Under the pieces are notes generated by a model that had not been told where the DNA came from, searched no databases, and saw only the letters and a program-made list of their open reading frames with translations. From Eutypella sp. D-1 (lineage: Eukaryota; Ascomycota; Sordariomycetes; Xylariales; Diatrypaceae): a stretch of 64,000 nucleotides of DNA. Where the stretch lies: the NCBI GenBank assembly GCA_023313575.1, contig JAJTTP010000011.1:682001-746000 (forward strand), written 5' to 3'. Positions 33,830 to 46,008 of the stretch are shown one piece after another. Position numbers and translations under genes: made by a program. How positions within the stretch are numbered: the first letter of the stretch is position 1; the number at the start of each line of letters is the position of its first letter.

Positions 33830-36800
33830 TTTGTGCTATATAAAATTACGCTACATTCCCAAGCACATTGCTAGACTCTTAAGGACTTGGGATTCGTCCA
33901 CGAAACCACGCGAACATTGTGCGCTCAACATCTTGAGCGAAGTCCTTTTCCATCCTCAGAGTGTAATAGTAGGGTTGGTATCGGCTGTGCCTTCCATGGC
34001 CATTTCCTTGTCTTCTCCCAAGCCCAAGAACGCCCCGAGATACCCCAGTCTCCTACACGGCGAACTTACTCTTGGAGTTTTCTTGGCTTAACTTCCCGCC
34101 CGTAGAAAGGTAGCAGGAGGGGCCCTAATATCCTGACTTGCTGACTTGCCGAAATGGGGTTTAACTGATGCTGCGCCCAACAGGCCCACAGCCGGTGAAC
34201 GGTATACCGGCCATCGAAACAAGCCGTCTTGCAAAGCAAACTACAAGCTACCAGGCTGGTACATTACATTGCTGCCTTCTGCTGATTATTTGCAGTTATT
34301 ATATCCCCGTAAAAATGAAGCTGCTTCCGCTGCATGCGGGTGGCGGAAGTCTCTACGAGGGGATTGCGTACGTTATCGAGAAGCTCCTGCCTTTTTTTTT
34401 TTGCCTTTGGTTGCTGCGCCACCATACGCATATAACTACGATCTAACGGACTTTTGACAGTAGACGAAAAACTCCGGCGCAGAGTGCCCCCCGATTGTTA
34501 AAAGCCGTATTATACGACCGCCGCCTTTTTTAGACTTCGTCCACCTGACGATAGCCAACGCAACGGGGCTTAGACACGGCGAGCGAGCGGACAGACGAGA
34601 CTTCCCAGCCCGCTTTTTTAAAAGACCTTTTGCCGGTTCCTCCGGCGGCGGCTGGGCGGGCGGGCGTGCGTGCGTGGCCGCCCCAACCTTGCAGTCGCAG
34701 TGTTAAATGTCCCCGAGCCAAACAGGAATGGGATAGGATTTTAGTTGCTTGAGGTAGACAGCAAATAATAGTAGTAGGCAAAAAATAGTGGTATAGACTA
34801 AGGCACAGCAGGATTAAGGATGCGGCGTCTTGTTTGAACTATACGTGTGGTTTTTTTTTGTTCCTTAGCAAGCTAGAACTTTAGCTATAAAGTAGGCGTC
34901 TTACTCAAACCCCCGGCGCTTCGTAATCACTAAAGACAGTTGGGAACAGGTGTTCTATACGAAAGAACCGGAGAGGTTCATTCCCTCCGAGGGTGTGTGT
35001 TCTCGAAGAATACTAGACACCACCAGCCATTTTCTGTTCTTCTGGCGAGCTACACCCACGGTACCTACCTATACGAATCATAAAGGCTGCCAGATTCTTA
35101 GCCAGTGAGCGGGTTCTCATTATACGCACACAATCCATGCATGATACGCGATCTTTGCTATACTTCTCCTCTACGAAAGTCTTAAATCGCCTAAGGATAT
35201 ACCCAAAAAAAAGCCGGGGCAGAGCGTGCTGGCATAAGACAAGCGAATTGAGTTGAAAAGAGTTGAAACAGTAGAAGGGGGAAAGAAAACTGCTATCGAG
35301 AAAGTTGCGATAACGGCGGACAATGACTTGAAAGGGTGGAAGACTGCGAAGTTAGATAGGGGTAAATAGGGGGGGGGGGATTTCGCTGAGTCAGCGAAGC
35401 ACTTGATTTCACCTGATAAGACGTAAGAAGACGTGACGGGAGCATTTTCTTGCGAATGCATACCGGTTTGAAGCAATCGTATATAATAGGCGAGACAAAA
35501 ACGGGTAGGTCGGGATGGGACAAGTCAGAGTCTGAAACAGAAAACAAAAACGAAAAAAAATCTTCATGTTTGCGCTAATGTTAAATAAAGCTCATAGTTG
35601 ATTGAATTCGCAGCGCATACGGAGAATGTATGAAGTAATTAAGGTGTTGTGGTGTTCTGTCTCATTGGTTGGAACCGGCTCCGAGATGATGCATCTAACC
35701 GTCACACCTAACGGCGAGCGAGCGCCTTTTCAAACGAGTCCTTGCCCCCCCTGTCTTTGTCTTGCCCAGTCAGAAGGATATGTGCCTGTGCCGAACGTGC
35801 CGGGAGAGGGTAGCTGGAGGGGGCCCGGGCCACCCGATAAACGCGTTAACTGAGGGCTAGCGCAGACGCAGACCCCACTTGCCCTCGCAGCCGTCTAGCC
35901 GTCTGGCTCCACTTTGTACCATGCCCAAGGTACTTGGTGCTGCTTGGGTCCCCAAGTCCCCAAGCAAGCCAGTCCACTCCACCGGGGGCACAGCAGAGAC
36001 CGAACACCCAGACTTCAAGGGTTGGGCTGCTGCGGCAACATGGAGTGAAAAAAAAAGTGGAAGCGGCCAGCCTAACGACGAGACGACAACCCCAGGTCTT
36101 CGAGGTAAGTGTCTCAGTGTCACCGGTGGAGCGCTGGAGGGCAGTGCTTGCTTGAAAAGCCGGCAGAGCCTATCAGAAAGAACCTGGGGATGGGTTTTTC
36201 CTACCAAGTATGCTAAAATAAAGTACCTCGAGGTTAGAATAGCGCTTAGTCGGGTTGGACTAGAAACGCTCTAGAAACGCCGAGCACCGTGGACGGGTAC
36301 GAATACGAATGCGTATGTGTGTGTGTGCGTGAGTGAATGATGGTTTGTCTTCGTCGAGGGTAGAGATGGCGTTTTGGTTGTCCCATACAAACGCCGGACA
36401 GAAAGAAAGAAAGAAGAAGAAAAAAATAAGTACACATGTAGCTTACCAGCCCAGCCCTACCACCCACAAGATAAGACAACAAGGATACGAGTTTTTCTTC
36501 ACTATGGAATTTTCCGAACGTTGGTGATGGTGGTGACGACGTTAGCAAGGCGCTCTCGCCTTCTGTACTATGTATGCGAATGCGAAATGTGAGGGGTGGG
36601 GAAGGGTGAGGGGGGCCATGCATGTCCGCAGGAGGATTGAGGCACGACAGGACAGAAAGACGAGAAACATCCGGACCGTTTTTATGCAGAGTGGCAGGCC
36701 GGCCGCGCAGTGTAAGGAGATCTTTGTTCCCCGACGTTGACCCGCGACGAATCGAATCGAATGATGACGAGGGTCAAACCACCAACCTCTACCAACCCCA

Positions 36801-37342
36801 AGAGCCCGCTAAACGCTTTGTACGGTATCAAGCTCAGAACGGCGCATACCTCTAAAGCAGCCGCCCCTGGAAGTATTCTCTCGTCCAACCAAACCGGGAT
36901 TCCACGTACTCCAAAGGGTAGATAGATAGACGAGGGTAATGGCTCTTTCGATAAGAAAAGCAAGAGAGAGAGGGAGGGCGCCAACAAAGAACCAACCATA
37001 CCTTTTTTTGTTGCCAAGGGCCAAGGTATAACGCAACCTCTTAGACGTCTTGGTGGTTTGGTCGATAGGTAGGTACTTTGTAGTCGTTATGTGTGTGATA
37101 TACTTGTAGTATTTATTCTCCGATTCCATGCCAACCAGCCAGCTAGCCAGCCAGCCAGCCAACAAATAAATATCAACTCAAGTACCTCGATATTCTTCCA
37201 TGGATGACATGCCACTGTTGCATTCTCTACTCTCTCAAAGTCTGTCGTTTTATAAATTCGTTAGGACCTCTCTGGCTGTGAAGGCACCTGGGCATGAATA
37301 CGGAGGTACTCCATACTGGTCTCTACCTTACTGAACCCCTAA

Positions 37343-37353
37343 GTACTCCGTAC
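37343..37353 (+). repeat. GTACTCCGTAC 11-mer, copy 3
   Basis: Exact copy; directly followed by variants (CCGTATTCCGTAT), and a near copy (GGTACTCCATAC) lies about 40 nt upstream. Confidence 0.75.
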
Positions 37354-37529
37354 GCCGTATTCCGTATACCTATCTGTCGCTTTTTTTGCCCCATCCCGAG
37401 GTCTCTGCCGCGCCTTGGCAGTAGCGATCATACTACCTCATCTATCCAATTTCGTTCAACTTTTGGTATCCATCAGTTTTAGTTATTCATACCCACCCTC
37501 GCTCTTTCTTGTTTCTTCTTCCAATACAT

Positions 37530-37539
37530 TACCTAGGTA
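37530..37539. repeat. TACCTAGGTA palindrome, copy 5
   Basis: Exact copy followed by CATTACATTACCATTACC, a short tandem of ATTAC units. Confidence 0.8.
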
Positions 37540-38258
37540 CATTACATTACCATTACCATATCTACTTTAAACTTTCTTTCGTTCTGGGGATTACATTGGA
37601 ACTTCTCTCCATCTACACTACACACATTTAACGTACACATACACACACACACACGCACGCGCATACACTCATACACCACCAATTTATGCATACTACCTGA
37701 GATCTGCATTCTTTATTCGATATATCGCCCGAACTCGATTCTTCTAACCCGGGTAGTTGGGTTCTGGTTAATTAGTCAACCCGACTGACTACTCTATTTA
37801 ACCTACCTAAGTAGGATCAGTTGACTTTTCTGACGATAGGGTCCCGGACCCCACTTAGCCCATAGAAGTGCATAAGTGCATGCATACCTATAATCGGTAT
37901 ATAATACAACCTACAGCTACCCCTAAGCCCCCCCGGGCCCCTGATATCTGATATTCCGTCATCTCCGGATTCGACATTCGACATTCGACATTCCTTGAAT
38001 TCCTTCCAAGGTTGAATTGACATTTCTTCTGATCCACCGACCAACATCACACACACGAGACAAAGGGGGAAAGGGAGAGTACGACGACAAGTCGGCATTC
38101 TTTTTGGATCTCTTATCTCTCTTGTCTCTCACTCATATTCATTGTCGAACATCGACATTGACATCTCTCATATCTCATCTTAGGGGGTTTAAGGTCGCAT
38201 CCTCCCCAAAGAAAGATATTTATACAGATAACTTCCTGTCTGTCTTTTACACTACAAG

Positions 38259-39648
38259 ATGCACCTCAGTACATGGGCCGCCACGAGATTAATAGAGAGG
38301 GCACGCGACGCAACGTTAAGAAGTATCGTGAGGCGGGCGGCGGCGACGACGGCAATGACGGCAACGACAGCGGCGGCGGCACAACAGAATGACGATTCTT
38401 CGACCATACAAAAAGTATTAGAGAACTTGCCCGACGACCTGATATGGTGGCTTGCGCTGGCTGCGCTAAATTGTCTGATCTTTGTGCCACCCATAATATT
38501 CGTAAGTAGTAAACCCGCACATCCCCTAACTGGGTATCCCCTAACGGCATCCCCGGTGTCAGCTCTCAGCCTTCCCTTACTAACCCCATTGTCGCGAATA
38601 GCTGTCATATAGTGTCAATAGTCTATGGCCAGTATTAGCCATCCTCGAAGACGACGCACCTCCCACCTACGAACGGATAGCCTTACAAGATCGCGATGTC
38701 GACAAGGAAGACGAAGGCGAAAAACCCGATGTCGCGTTACTCGCTGAGGAGGGTGGCTGTTCATCCTCATCATCCGCGGCATCCTCATCCTCTTCCCCGT
38801 CCTCCTGCGCGACCTCGTGCTCCTCCGGGGATCCCTCCGTGACCTCCAACCTGCGCCGTCTCAATCGCATGCTATATTCTATCGCCGGCTGGCCGTCGTT
38901 GCTCCGTGGCCTGCGCCCCCATATGTTCTTTAATCTATCTGTCGCTATTTTGACCGCCGTATCGACCTCGATCCCCTACATGCCCAAGATCCTAGGCATC
39001 GCCGTCGCACCGCTGGCCATCGTCCAGCTCTACACGGCCTGGGTACACATCGCAGTATCGGGCCCGAGCCCCAAGCCTTTCTTCCGCCGCTTCCCGAGCT
39101 TCGCCGCCGCATTTCGCGCTACCGCACTACCGACCATGACTATGTGGCTCGCCGTAGGAGTCGCTCAGGAGTTGCCGCTTGTGCTCTACCGCGCCCTCGA
39201 GATTGACGAATTCGCGTGGGACCCGACGGGAAACGACGACGCAGCGACCACCATCGCCGTGCCCTTCCTTGACCTAGGCCGCCCGGTTGACATTCTCAAG
39301 CTGGTCGCCTTGTGCGTCGCCTGGCTCGCGCCCATGGCGGCGCTCGTGGTCCCCGCGCACGCGGTCCTGACCCGTGTCCAAGCCTCTACGCTGCCGGCCG
39401 ACGAGCGCACCATTGTGCCTTTTGATCGTTCCTTCGGGGGCCGCAGGGCCGACGGCGACGAGCGCCCCATCAACATGCTCCAGGCCTGGCGGTCGCTCTC
39501 CATTGCCGTCTGGCTGAGGCTCTATATCCTTTACGTCAAGGTCTTCCTGATCACCCTCGCCGCGTCCATATTCATGGCTGCCGCTATCGGCATCCAAATC
39601 CTCATCATTTGGAGTAACCTCGAGAAGAACAGCGACGTCAATGAGTGA
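38259..39648 (+). CDS. Polytopic membrane protein of unknown function
   Basis: Exons 38259-38501 and 38602-39648 encode 429 residues. The intron starts GTAAGT, has a TACTAAC branch region and ends GAATAG; the joined reading FVPPIIF-LSYSVNSLWPVLAILEDD is continuous and hydrophobic across the junction. After a basic/Ala-Thr-rich N-terminus there is a first helix pair (about 58-100), a loop with DDAPPTYERIAL and a long poly-Ser/Cys stretch, then about five more helices (segments FFNLSVAILTAVSTSIPYM, ILGIAVAPLAIVQLYTAWV, WLAVGVAQELPLVLY, ILKLVALCVAWLAPMAALV, and the last near VFLITLAASIFMAAAIG). The C-terminus is short and polar. I recognise the layout as a conserved fungal membrane protein without an assigned role; no transporter or enzyme motif is visible. 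Confidence 0.8.
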
Positions 39649-41011
39649 GCAATGAAGGGAAAAAATTACATTAGAATAAAATATACGGCGTGAAAGAGAT
39701 TCAAGGCCGCATGCCGCAGGGTCCGTTTCACCCCCTTGTTAGGGGCTCAGGGCGGCCCTCGAGCCATGATTCAGCTGCCTGATCACTGACTATAGTGACA
39801 AGGGCCTTCTTATTTATTAGACTTGCGCGTTAGCACCACGCATACACCTAACTCCTCCGCTGGAGACAGAAAAAGAAGACAGGTGCTTTGTATAATATTC
39901 CGTTTGCCGGGCGGGCCGGAACGGACAGGGCGGCTAGGAGACAAAGCCCGGCGGCGACCGGCTTCTACTCACTTGGTATTGAGGGATCAGGGAGGCTTTC
40001 ACTCATGCATTTCCGGCATGGCTCTGGTGTTTTGTGGGACATGATTTACGAAGTTTGGACTAGGCGTGGCGTGGAACCGTCCCTTTCCTGGCTGGCGGGG
40101 TCATTTTCTGAGGGAGGTTTTTTATGTTTGCCGGCGTCTGGTGAGGACTTGGGCTTGGTCGGTTTTTGTACAGATTTGGGATACCTTGGGAATCGGAAAG
40201 CATTGGGGATAAGGAAGATATAGCGAGAGAGAGAGAGAGAGAGAGGCAGTAAGGAAGCTGGTTTCGCTTCCCGACTCCTCACTTGCATACGTGTGAGGGG
40301 AGGAGCAGACGGAGGCGGACGACGCGATAATCGATACCCTATGCTGCTAGACAGGACACTGCTGTACATTGATATCTTGTTTGGCATAAAATGAACGATC
40401 GTGATGTCCGATTCGCCGACGGGAGCAAGAGCAAACAGGCAAAGTAGTCTTCTGTATAATTAAGTGTGAAAGTGAGTTGAGAGGAAAAATGCGTTATGTA
40501 TGCTGTGCTCTACTCTGGATTGGATATGTGATATGGATTCTTTCCTCGAGTGTTTGAGTCGGGCTCAATCAAACAAGCCGTTTTTCTTCACGCGGCATAG
40601 TTTAGATTTCCCCACGACGGAAACCGGGTACTGTCTTTTGAAGAGAAGGTAGATAGAGATAGATACATGATATGCTTTCTCCCTCTAGGACCCCCGACTA
40701 CGTAATACCCGACTTCGATACCAGCGTGCTGGATAATTTTGATTCGTTCATGTATGTCTAAGCATGATGTCTTATCAGGGCAGCACAGGGCTCAAGTCGC
40801 GTCCCAGATGGGATCTCGGCAGAGTATGATTAAATAAAGGATGTGCTTATCCCGGAGCTACAGCGAGCATGGCCGGTAGATCAAGTATATAGTTATTTCT
40901 CTTTACTCAGTGCTTGCGCACGTATCATATATCCATCCATCCATGTAATACACGCCAGCCGGGCAGCCCAAAAGGAGAAAGAAAGAAGATAGTTACTCTC
41001 TACTACTTGGC
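39649..41011. other. Spacer between convergent genes
   Basis: 3' regions of the polytopic membrane protein (plus) and XRCC4 (minus). A (GA)10 microsatellite lies at 40225-40245. No gene seen. Confidence 0.5.
40225..40245 (+). repeat. (GA)10 microsatellite
   Basis: Ten GA units plus one G in the spacer downstream of the polytopic membrane protein gene. Confidence 0.85.
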
Positions 41012-42737
41012 TCATAACTCATCATCCGACTCCGTCTCGTCGTCGCCCCCACCACCGCTGTCATTCGCGGCGGCGGCACTCCTGCTGCGGCTCTTGAACG
41101 GCAGGGTGCGGGTCGGCGGCAGGTCTTCTTCCTCTTCTCCTCCTCCTTCCTCCTTGACGTCATCGTCATCATCGTCGCTAACCGGGACAGGCTTTGATTT
41201 CGCCTTCGCTGGTGTCGCGGCTGCAGCACCTTTCCCCTTCCCCTTCCCCTTCCCCTTTCCTTGCCCTTGTCCTTTGCCTTGGGCTTTGCGCCCGGATTCG
41301 GCCTTACTCTTCGATGACGCTGCCGTAGTAGAAGCTCGTTTGCTGCGCGTGCTGCGCGCGGGCTGCTTGCCTTTGGACTCTCCCTTCGCTGGTGGTGGTG
41401 GCCGGGCTGCCGCCGCCGCATCCCCATCCCCATCCCCGTCGCTCTCGGTCTCGGCGCCACCCGAGCTGGCCGTCTCCTCTGCGTCCGTGGTCTCGGGGTC
41501 GTCTTCGCCATTGTCGTTGTTACCGGTGTCGGGATCCGCCGTCCCTCCTCCGCTGCGGGAATCCACGTCCATCTTTTCGAAACCGTCGTCCGAGCTACTG
41601 CCGTCATCGTCAGCCCCTGCTGCAGCCTTCCGCTTCCCGGCACGCGAGGGGTCAGGGGAGCGGCGAGCAGCCTGCGTCCGGGCGCTGGCACCGGCCCCGG
41701 CGCTAGCCAGCAGGCGCTGCTGGTGGCGGATCTTAAGCTTCTTCTCGTTGAGCAGGTCGCGGAAGCGGGCGAGGAGGAGCGTCTCGTCGTCGTCCTTGGC
41801 GCGCAGCAGATCGGCGAGCTGAGCGCGGAGGTCGGCGGCGGCGGCCTCGAGGCCCGCGGCGCGCGTTGCCTCGGCGTCCGCCCGCGCCTCCGCCGCTGCG
41901 CGCGCCCCGATCGCCGCTACGCACCACGCGAATGGCGAGACTTCCTCCTCTGGATGCGCCGCTAGCTCTATCGTGCCCAGGCGTTGCTGTTTTTCGTAGT
42001 GTTAGTATACCAGTTTTGCTTTCCGCCCGGGTTGATGACTGGCTGGTAGTGAGGAATAGAAAGGGGTTGACACACCGTGATACCTGCTATGTTCTTCCGC
42101 AGGCACAGCTCGACTCTGACGTTGTCGTCGCCGTCTTCTTCGCCCAACACCTCGGCCCGGACGTCGATGTCAGCCGGCGTGCGCCCCTCGACCAGCGTCG
42201 CGGTCAGGATCGCCTCCCACTCCACGTCCTGGCAGCACTGGCTGCTGCCGCCGTTGTTTGACGCCTTGTGCTCTGCTATCCTCTTATGCCGCACTGTATA
42301 TGCGCAAGCGCGGGTGCAGCCGTCATGGTTAGCAAGCCTGTTTATTGTGCCTCCCTGGGTCCGTGCGCAGAGTATCATGAAAGAACGGGGGAAGGATCTT
42401 GTTTTGTTTTGCACGGCCAGGCCCGTCCCGCGGCCCGGGCTGGCGCGCCGGGGTGTCAAGTTCGAAAGTCATGGCGGTGCCTGTGACATTTGGATTGGGT
42501 GGGGGTTGACTTCATTCATGTATATAGTGTATATGACAAAGGAAAGGTGGGGGAAGGGGAAGGGGGAGGGGGGGAGTGTAACTCACGCTTGGCCGCGAAC
42601 ACGGCCGACCCCTCGGAGCCGCGGAGCTTGAGGTCGAGGGGCTTGGACCCGTAGGGCGTGGCCTCTAGGAGGAAGAAATCGTCCCCCTTATCCGCCAAGG
42701 GAAACCGGAGGATCGGCGGGGGTTCGGCTGATGCCAT
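41012..42737 (-). CDS. XRCC4: XRCC4-family non-homologous end-joining protein
   Basis: Partner and scaffold of DNA ligase IV in end joining. Three exons on the minus strand: 42737-42587, 42293-42076, 41986-41012, giving 447 residues. The head domain starts MASAEPPPILRFPLAD and continues across intron 1 (293 nt) as VFAAK-LRHKRIAEHK; the VEWEAILTATL and LRKNIAGIT-QRLGTIEL segments, the second across intron 2, match the head/helix part of fungal XRCC4. A coiled coil (about residues 150-200, RAAAEARADAEATRAAGLEA, then LLARFRDLLNEKKLKIRHQQ) follows. The tail is disordered, alternating acidic clusters with basic RKAA/KSK motifs, and contains a Gly-Lys repeat. The acidic tail may carry phosphorylation sites; this is inference. 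Assignment rests on the head and coiled-coil segments. Confidence 0.82.
41234..41255 (-). repeat. (AAGGGG)n tract encoding Gly-Lys repeat in XRCC4
   Basis: On the coding strand four GGGG runs are separated by AA only, a G-quadruplex-capable arrangement in DNA or mRNA. It encodes alternating Gly-Lys residues in the disordered tail. Confidence 0.8.
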
Positions 42738-44068
42738 TTTCTTCTTTTTCGGACAAGGGACCAGGTTATCTAAGAGAGGACCCCGCGCGGGTGCCCTGAT
42801 GATGGATGCGATGCGATGTGTTGGTGGATATGATTGATGATGTCGGCTCCTCCCGCGATCCCGGTGTCCGTTTCTGGTTTGTCTGGGACTCGTAGACTAG
42901 ACTAGACTAGCTAAACTACTTTGTCCTGCGTGATTTAGAGTTTCCCCGTTCCTGACCTGAAGGATGGGCAAAATGGGGAATGGGGAATGTGATTTTGGAC
43001 CCTCCAGTGCTTATTTTCGTGAAATTGCATGTACAGTTGAGGGTTGAAACAGTTGATCAACGCGGGCCGAGATTAGAAGGGTATGTTTAGTTCCAATGTC
43101 GCATCCCGTAAGGACTGAGTATCAGGAACTTTTTTCTTTATCAGTGATAGATGACGGGGGGGAAGATCAGGGGAGGGGGGTCTGGATTTGTTTCCCTCCT
43201 GATCGGCAGGCTTGCAAGAGGAATTTATTGAAATGGTGCTGATATTGGCGATTTTCTGTTGTCGATCTGTTTATGTCTCGGGAGAGGTGGAAAGGAGGAT
43301 CGCGGCAAACACCGAGTCTGGGGGGGCTTTCTTCCCAGGACCAAGAGGCATCAATTGGCACTTACTGAAAGAAAGCACCTTGTATTCTTTGCCTGTTATC
43401 CAATTTCGTACCCTGGCTTGATTCAAAGCATTGTTATAGACTCGCGGCATGATTAGTAGTTACTTCGTCTATTTAAACATATTCTCTATCTCCATGTATC
43501 TCTCAGGCAACCATAGCTGATAAGTTCGGTCCATGCTGTCAGGAGCAGGCATCAATACCCACATATATCTCTTCAACGCCTTTTAGCTATGGCTTCGTTT
43601 ATCGAATAGACTTGTGCGCCTATATAAAACGGCTCCTACATACATACAGTAGTGTAACCAACTCATAGACCTCGGGATTGCTAAAGCAAACGCTTGGGAG
43701 TATGGCTTGTTATGAATAAGAAACCTTCTTAGGAACCTTCAAGTGAAGAGGCGCAGATACTTAAGTAAGTACCTAGATATGTATAAAACGTGTGTGTGTG
43801 TTTCTTTCCATTTGTTCATGCAAATGCTTGATATGTATGTATGTAGCCGAGAGTATGCTTGATTAGGGGCTGGCCGCGTTCCGGATTGAGTTTTTTTTTT
43901 CTTCCTTTTTTTTCTTCCATCTTTTCTACTTTTCGCGTCTATCTCGCGCGTTTGATATGTTTCTGACAACCTGGAAGTGCGCTTGAGGCTACCTTCCTGG
44001 TAGGTATGCAGCTAAGGTACATAGCTACTGTATTAGCCCTTGCTGGATTATGGATATATCAAAAAGCT

Positions 44069-44079
44069 GTACTCCGTAC
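44069..44079 (+). repeat. GTACTCCGTAC 11-mer, copy 4
   Basis: Exact copy in the XRCC4-byr4 spacer; a partial copy (AGTACTCCG) lies about 90 nt downstream. Confidence 0.75.
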
Positions 44080-45553
44080 ATTGGAACCCTAGAGTACAAT
44101 GGGCCCATCTTTCGATTAAAATGTAGGCAGGTATGGATGTTATTTTATTACCTGTATGAAGTACTCCGCTTATTTGCAGATATTTGCCCAGGACCGTAGA
44201 TGCCTACATGAAGTATTTAACCTAGAGTAGAGCTCTAGATATTGATATAGCTTAGCTGCATCCATATACCTAAGTAGGTGAAGTGTCGAAATCGTACCCT
44301 GGGAAGTTCAGCCTCCCCAAGTCCCAAGGTCTTGCTGTACGTAACGCGGGAGGTGCGATATATATGGATAAGTTAGCGGGATAATGTCATCCTTCATGGG
44401 TGAATATCAGATCTCATCCACTTGATTTGCAGGTAAGCTGATTATAGTAATTATAGTGTTTATGCACGGGTCGCTACCAGCCACCTGCTTTCAAGGTTTT
44501 GCTCGTCTTAACCTACCTACCTCTATATACCTAAGTACTTAGTAGATGCACGGAATAATAGGTAAGGTTGGTAGGCAAGTATATGTAGGTAACTGCCCGG
44601 CCGGAGTTGTCAGTAAGTACTTAGTTACCAGTCAAGCCAGTCTTGTCCCCGGCCAGTCCAGCCCGTCTGCAAGTCCCCCCACCTTCCTCACTACCCTCAC
44701 TTCCCTTTAGGGCTAGCTGCCTGCTTAAGTGCATATCACCCCTGATCCTAAGGAAATCTCAGTTTAGTGTCAATCTCCCACCACAAGGAACACCCCCCCG
44801 AAAGAACCTTGAAGTCCCCAGAAGCCCCCAAAAGAAACCCCCCAAACCCCCCCCGCCGGCCAGCCAACCAGCCAACCAGCCAAGCAACCAACCAACCAGC
44901 TTGTCAGGTTGCCAGCCAGCTCTCTCTCATCTCGTTCTGTGTTGCAGCTAGAGTACTGCTGGCCCTCCATATTCCATATGCAGATACACAAGTCTACACC
45001 ACGCACCCCCCCTCCCCCCCCCCCAATATCCAATATCTGACCCATCCTGCCAACCCTCGACCCTCTCCTCTGCTGCTGCCCCCCAATCCCTCCCCAATTT
45101 GTCACAACCAACATCACATCACCACATAGCGTTTCATGCCTTGAAAACCACCATACACGATTTCTTCTTTAAAACTCCAGAAAAATACCTATGGGCCTCC
45201 TACCTATCACACATCACCATCATCATCCACGCACCTTAACCCCCCACTAATACATTTTAAAGATACCCGACATTACCCCCATTACTAACTTTGATATCTG
45301 AATATCATCTTTTCAGTCGTTGAATTGTCACTCCAGCACGCACAGCACGCAGCAACACACAGCACACAGTATACAACACACACACAACACACAACACACG
45401 ATAACGCCCAACCAATCTTCCCCATCTCTCCTCTGTTTTATCCATTTTTTCTTCTCCCCCTTCCTTCTTTCTTTCTTTTGGTAACCGTCGCGTTGTTCAG
45501 CCAGACATCGGCGACCAATACTATTCTACCATTACTATTCCCACTCAACCTTT

Positions 45554-45590
45554 ATTGGCCCTCTATTGGTCCTCTATTGGTCTCTATTGG
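45554..45590 (-). promoter_or_regulatory. Four CCAAT boxes in tandem
   Basis: ATTGG (CCAAT on the minus strand) occurs at 45554, 45565, 45576 and 45586, spaced 11, 11 and 10 nt, about one helical turn. It lies some 420 nt before the byr4 start. CCAAT boxes are bound by the Hap complex in fungi; binding here is inferred. Confidence 0.5.
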
Positions 45591-46008
45591 TCCCTTTTGT
45601 CTAAACTTGCAACGTCTCTCTCTGTTCCTCTGCGGAGTCGCCCATTCTTTTTCATCCCAACCAAATTCACTCTTTTCCCTTCGCGAAAACTCGAGATCGT
45701 CACACGTGGTGGGAAAGGATACCAACTCCATTTTCAGCCACTAACTCCATCCTAATTGATCGCGCAACGCTTGGAAGATGCGACCGGGCCGCAGGAATAT
45801 GTCTTGATGGGAGCCATAGATGGGAGCCATACGTGGGAGAATCGATCTCGCGCGACAATCTTCCGAGGCGTGCCTCTATCGCATGCACGCACGCATGCAG
45901 CAGTCCAGCAGCAGTCCAGCATCCCAGTATTCCAGCATTGCAGCAGCATCTTAACCAGGAAAAGCGATTGGACCGTTCCTTCACCGGGGCTCGGCATAAT
46001 AGTCCACC

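Larger units (their letters stand above)
33830..38258. other. Long gene-free stretch (4.4 kb)
   Basis: No convincing gene. Short ORFs occur on both strands (for example 36682-37017 minus) but lack domains and codon bias. Contains a (CA)n run near 37640, tandem CCAGCCAG units at 37135-37160, C/T-rich sequence and one copy each of the two palindromic words. The last kilobase is probably the promoter and leader of the next gene. Confidence 0.4.
42738..46008. other. Divergent spacer between XRCC4 and byr4 (3.3 kb)
   Basis: No gene seen. Holds T/A-rich DNA, an 11-mer GTACTCCGTAC copy (44069), CCAAC/CCAGC tandem units (44860-44900), C-rich stretches (45000-45025), an AC-rich patch (45340-45400), a CCAAT-box array and a CAGCAG-rich leader with several upstream ATGs (45778-45850). 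Confidence 0.45.

Noticed and set aside
36682..37017. 111-codon minus-strand ORF with hydrophobic stretches
   Set aside because: No recognisable family; lies in low-complexity spacer DNA with equally long ORFs in other frames.
40914..41822. 302-codon plus-strand ORF rich in Ser/Pro
   Set aside because: Antisense of the low-complexity XRCC4 tail.
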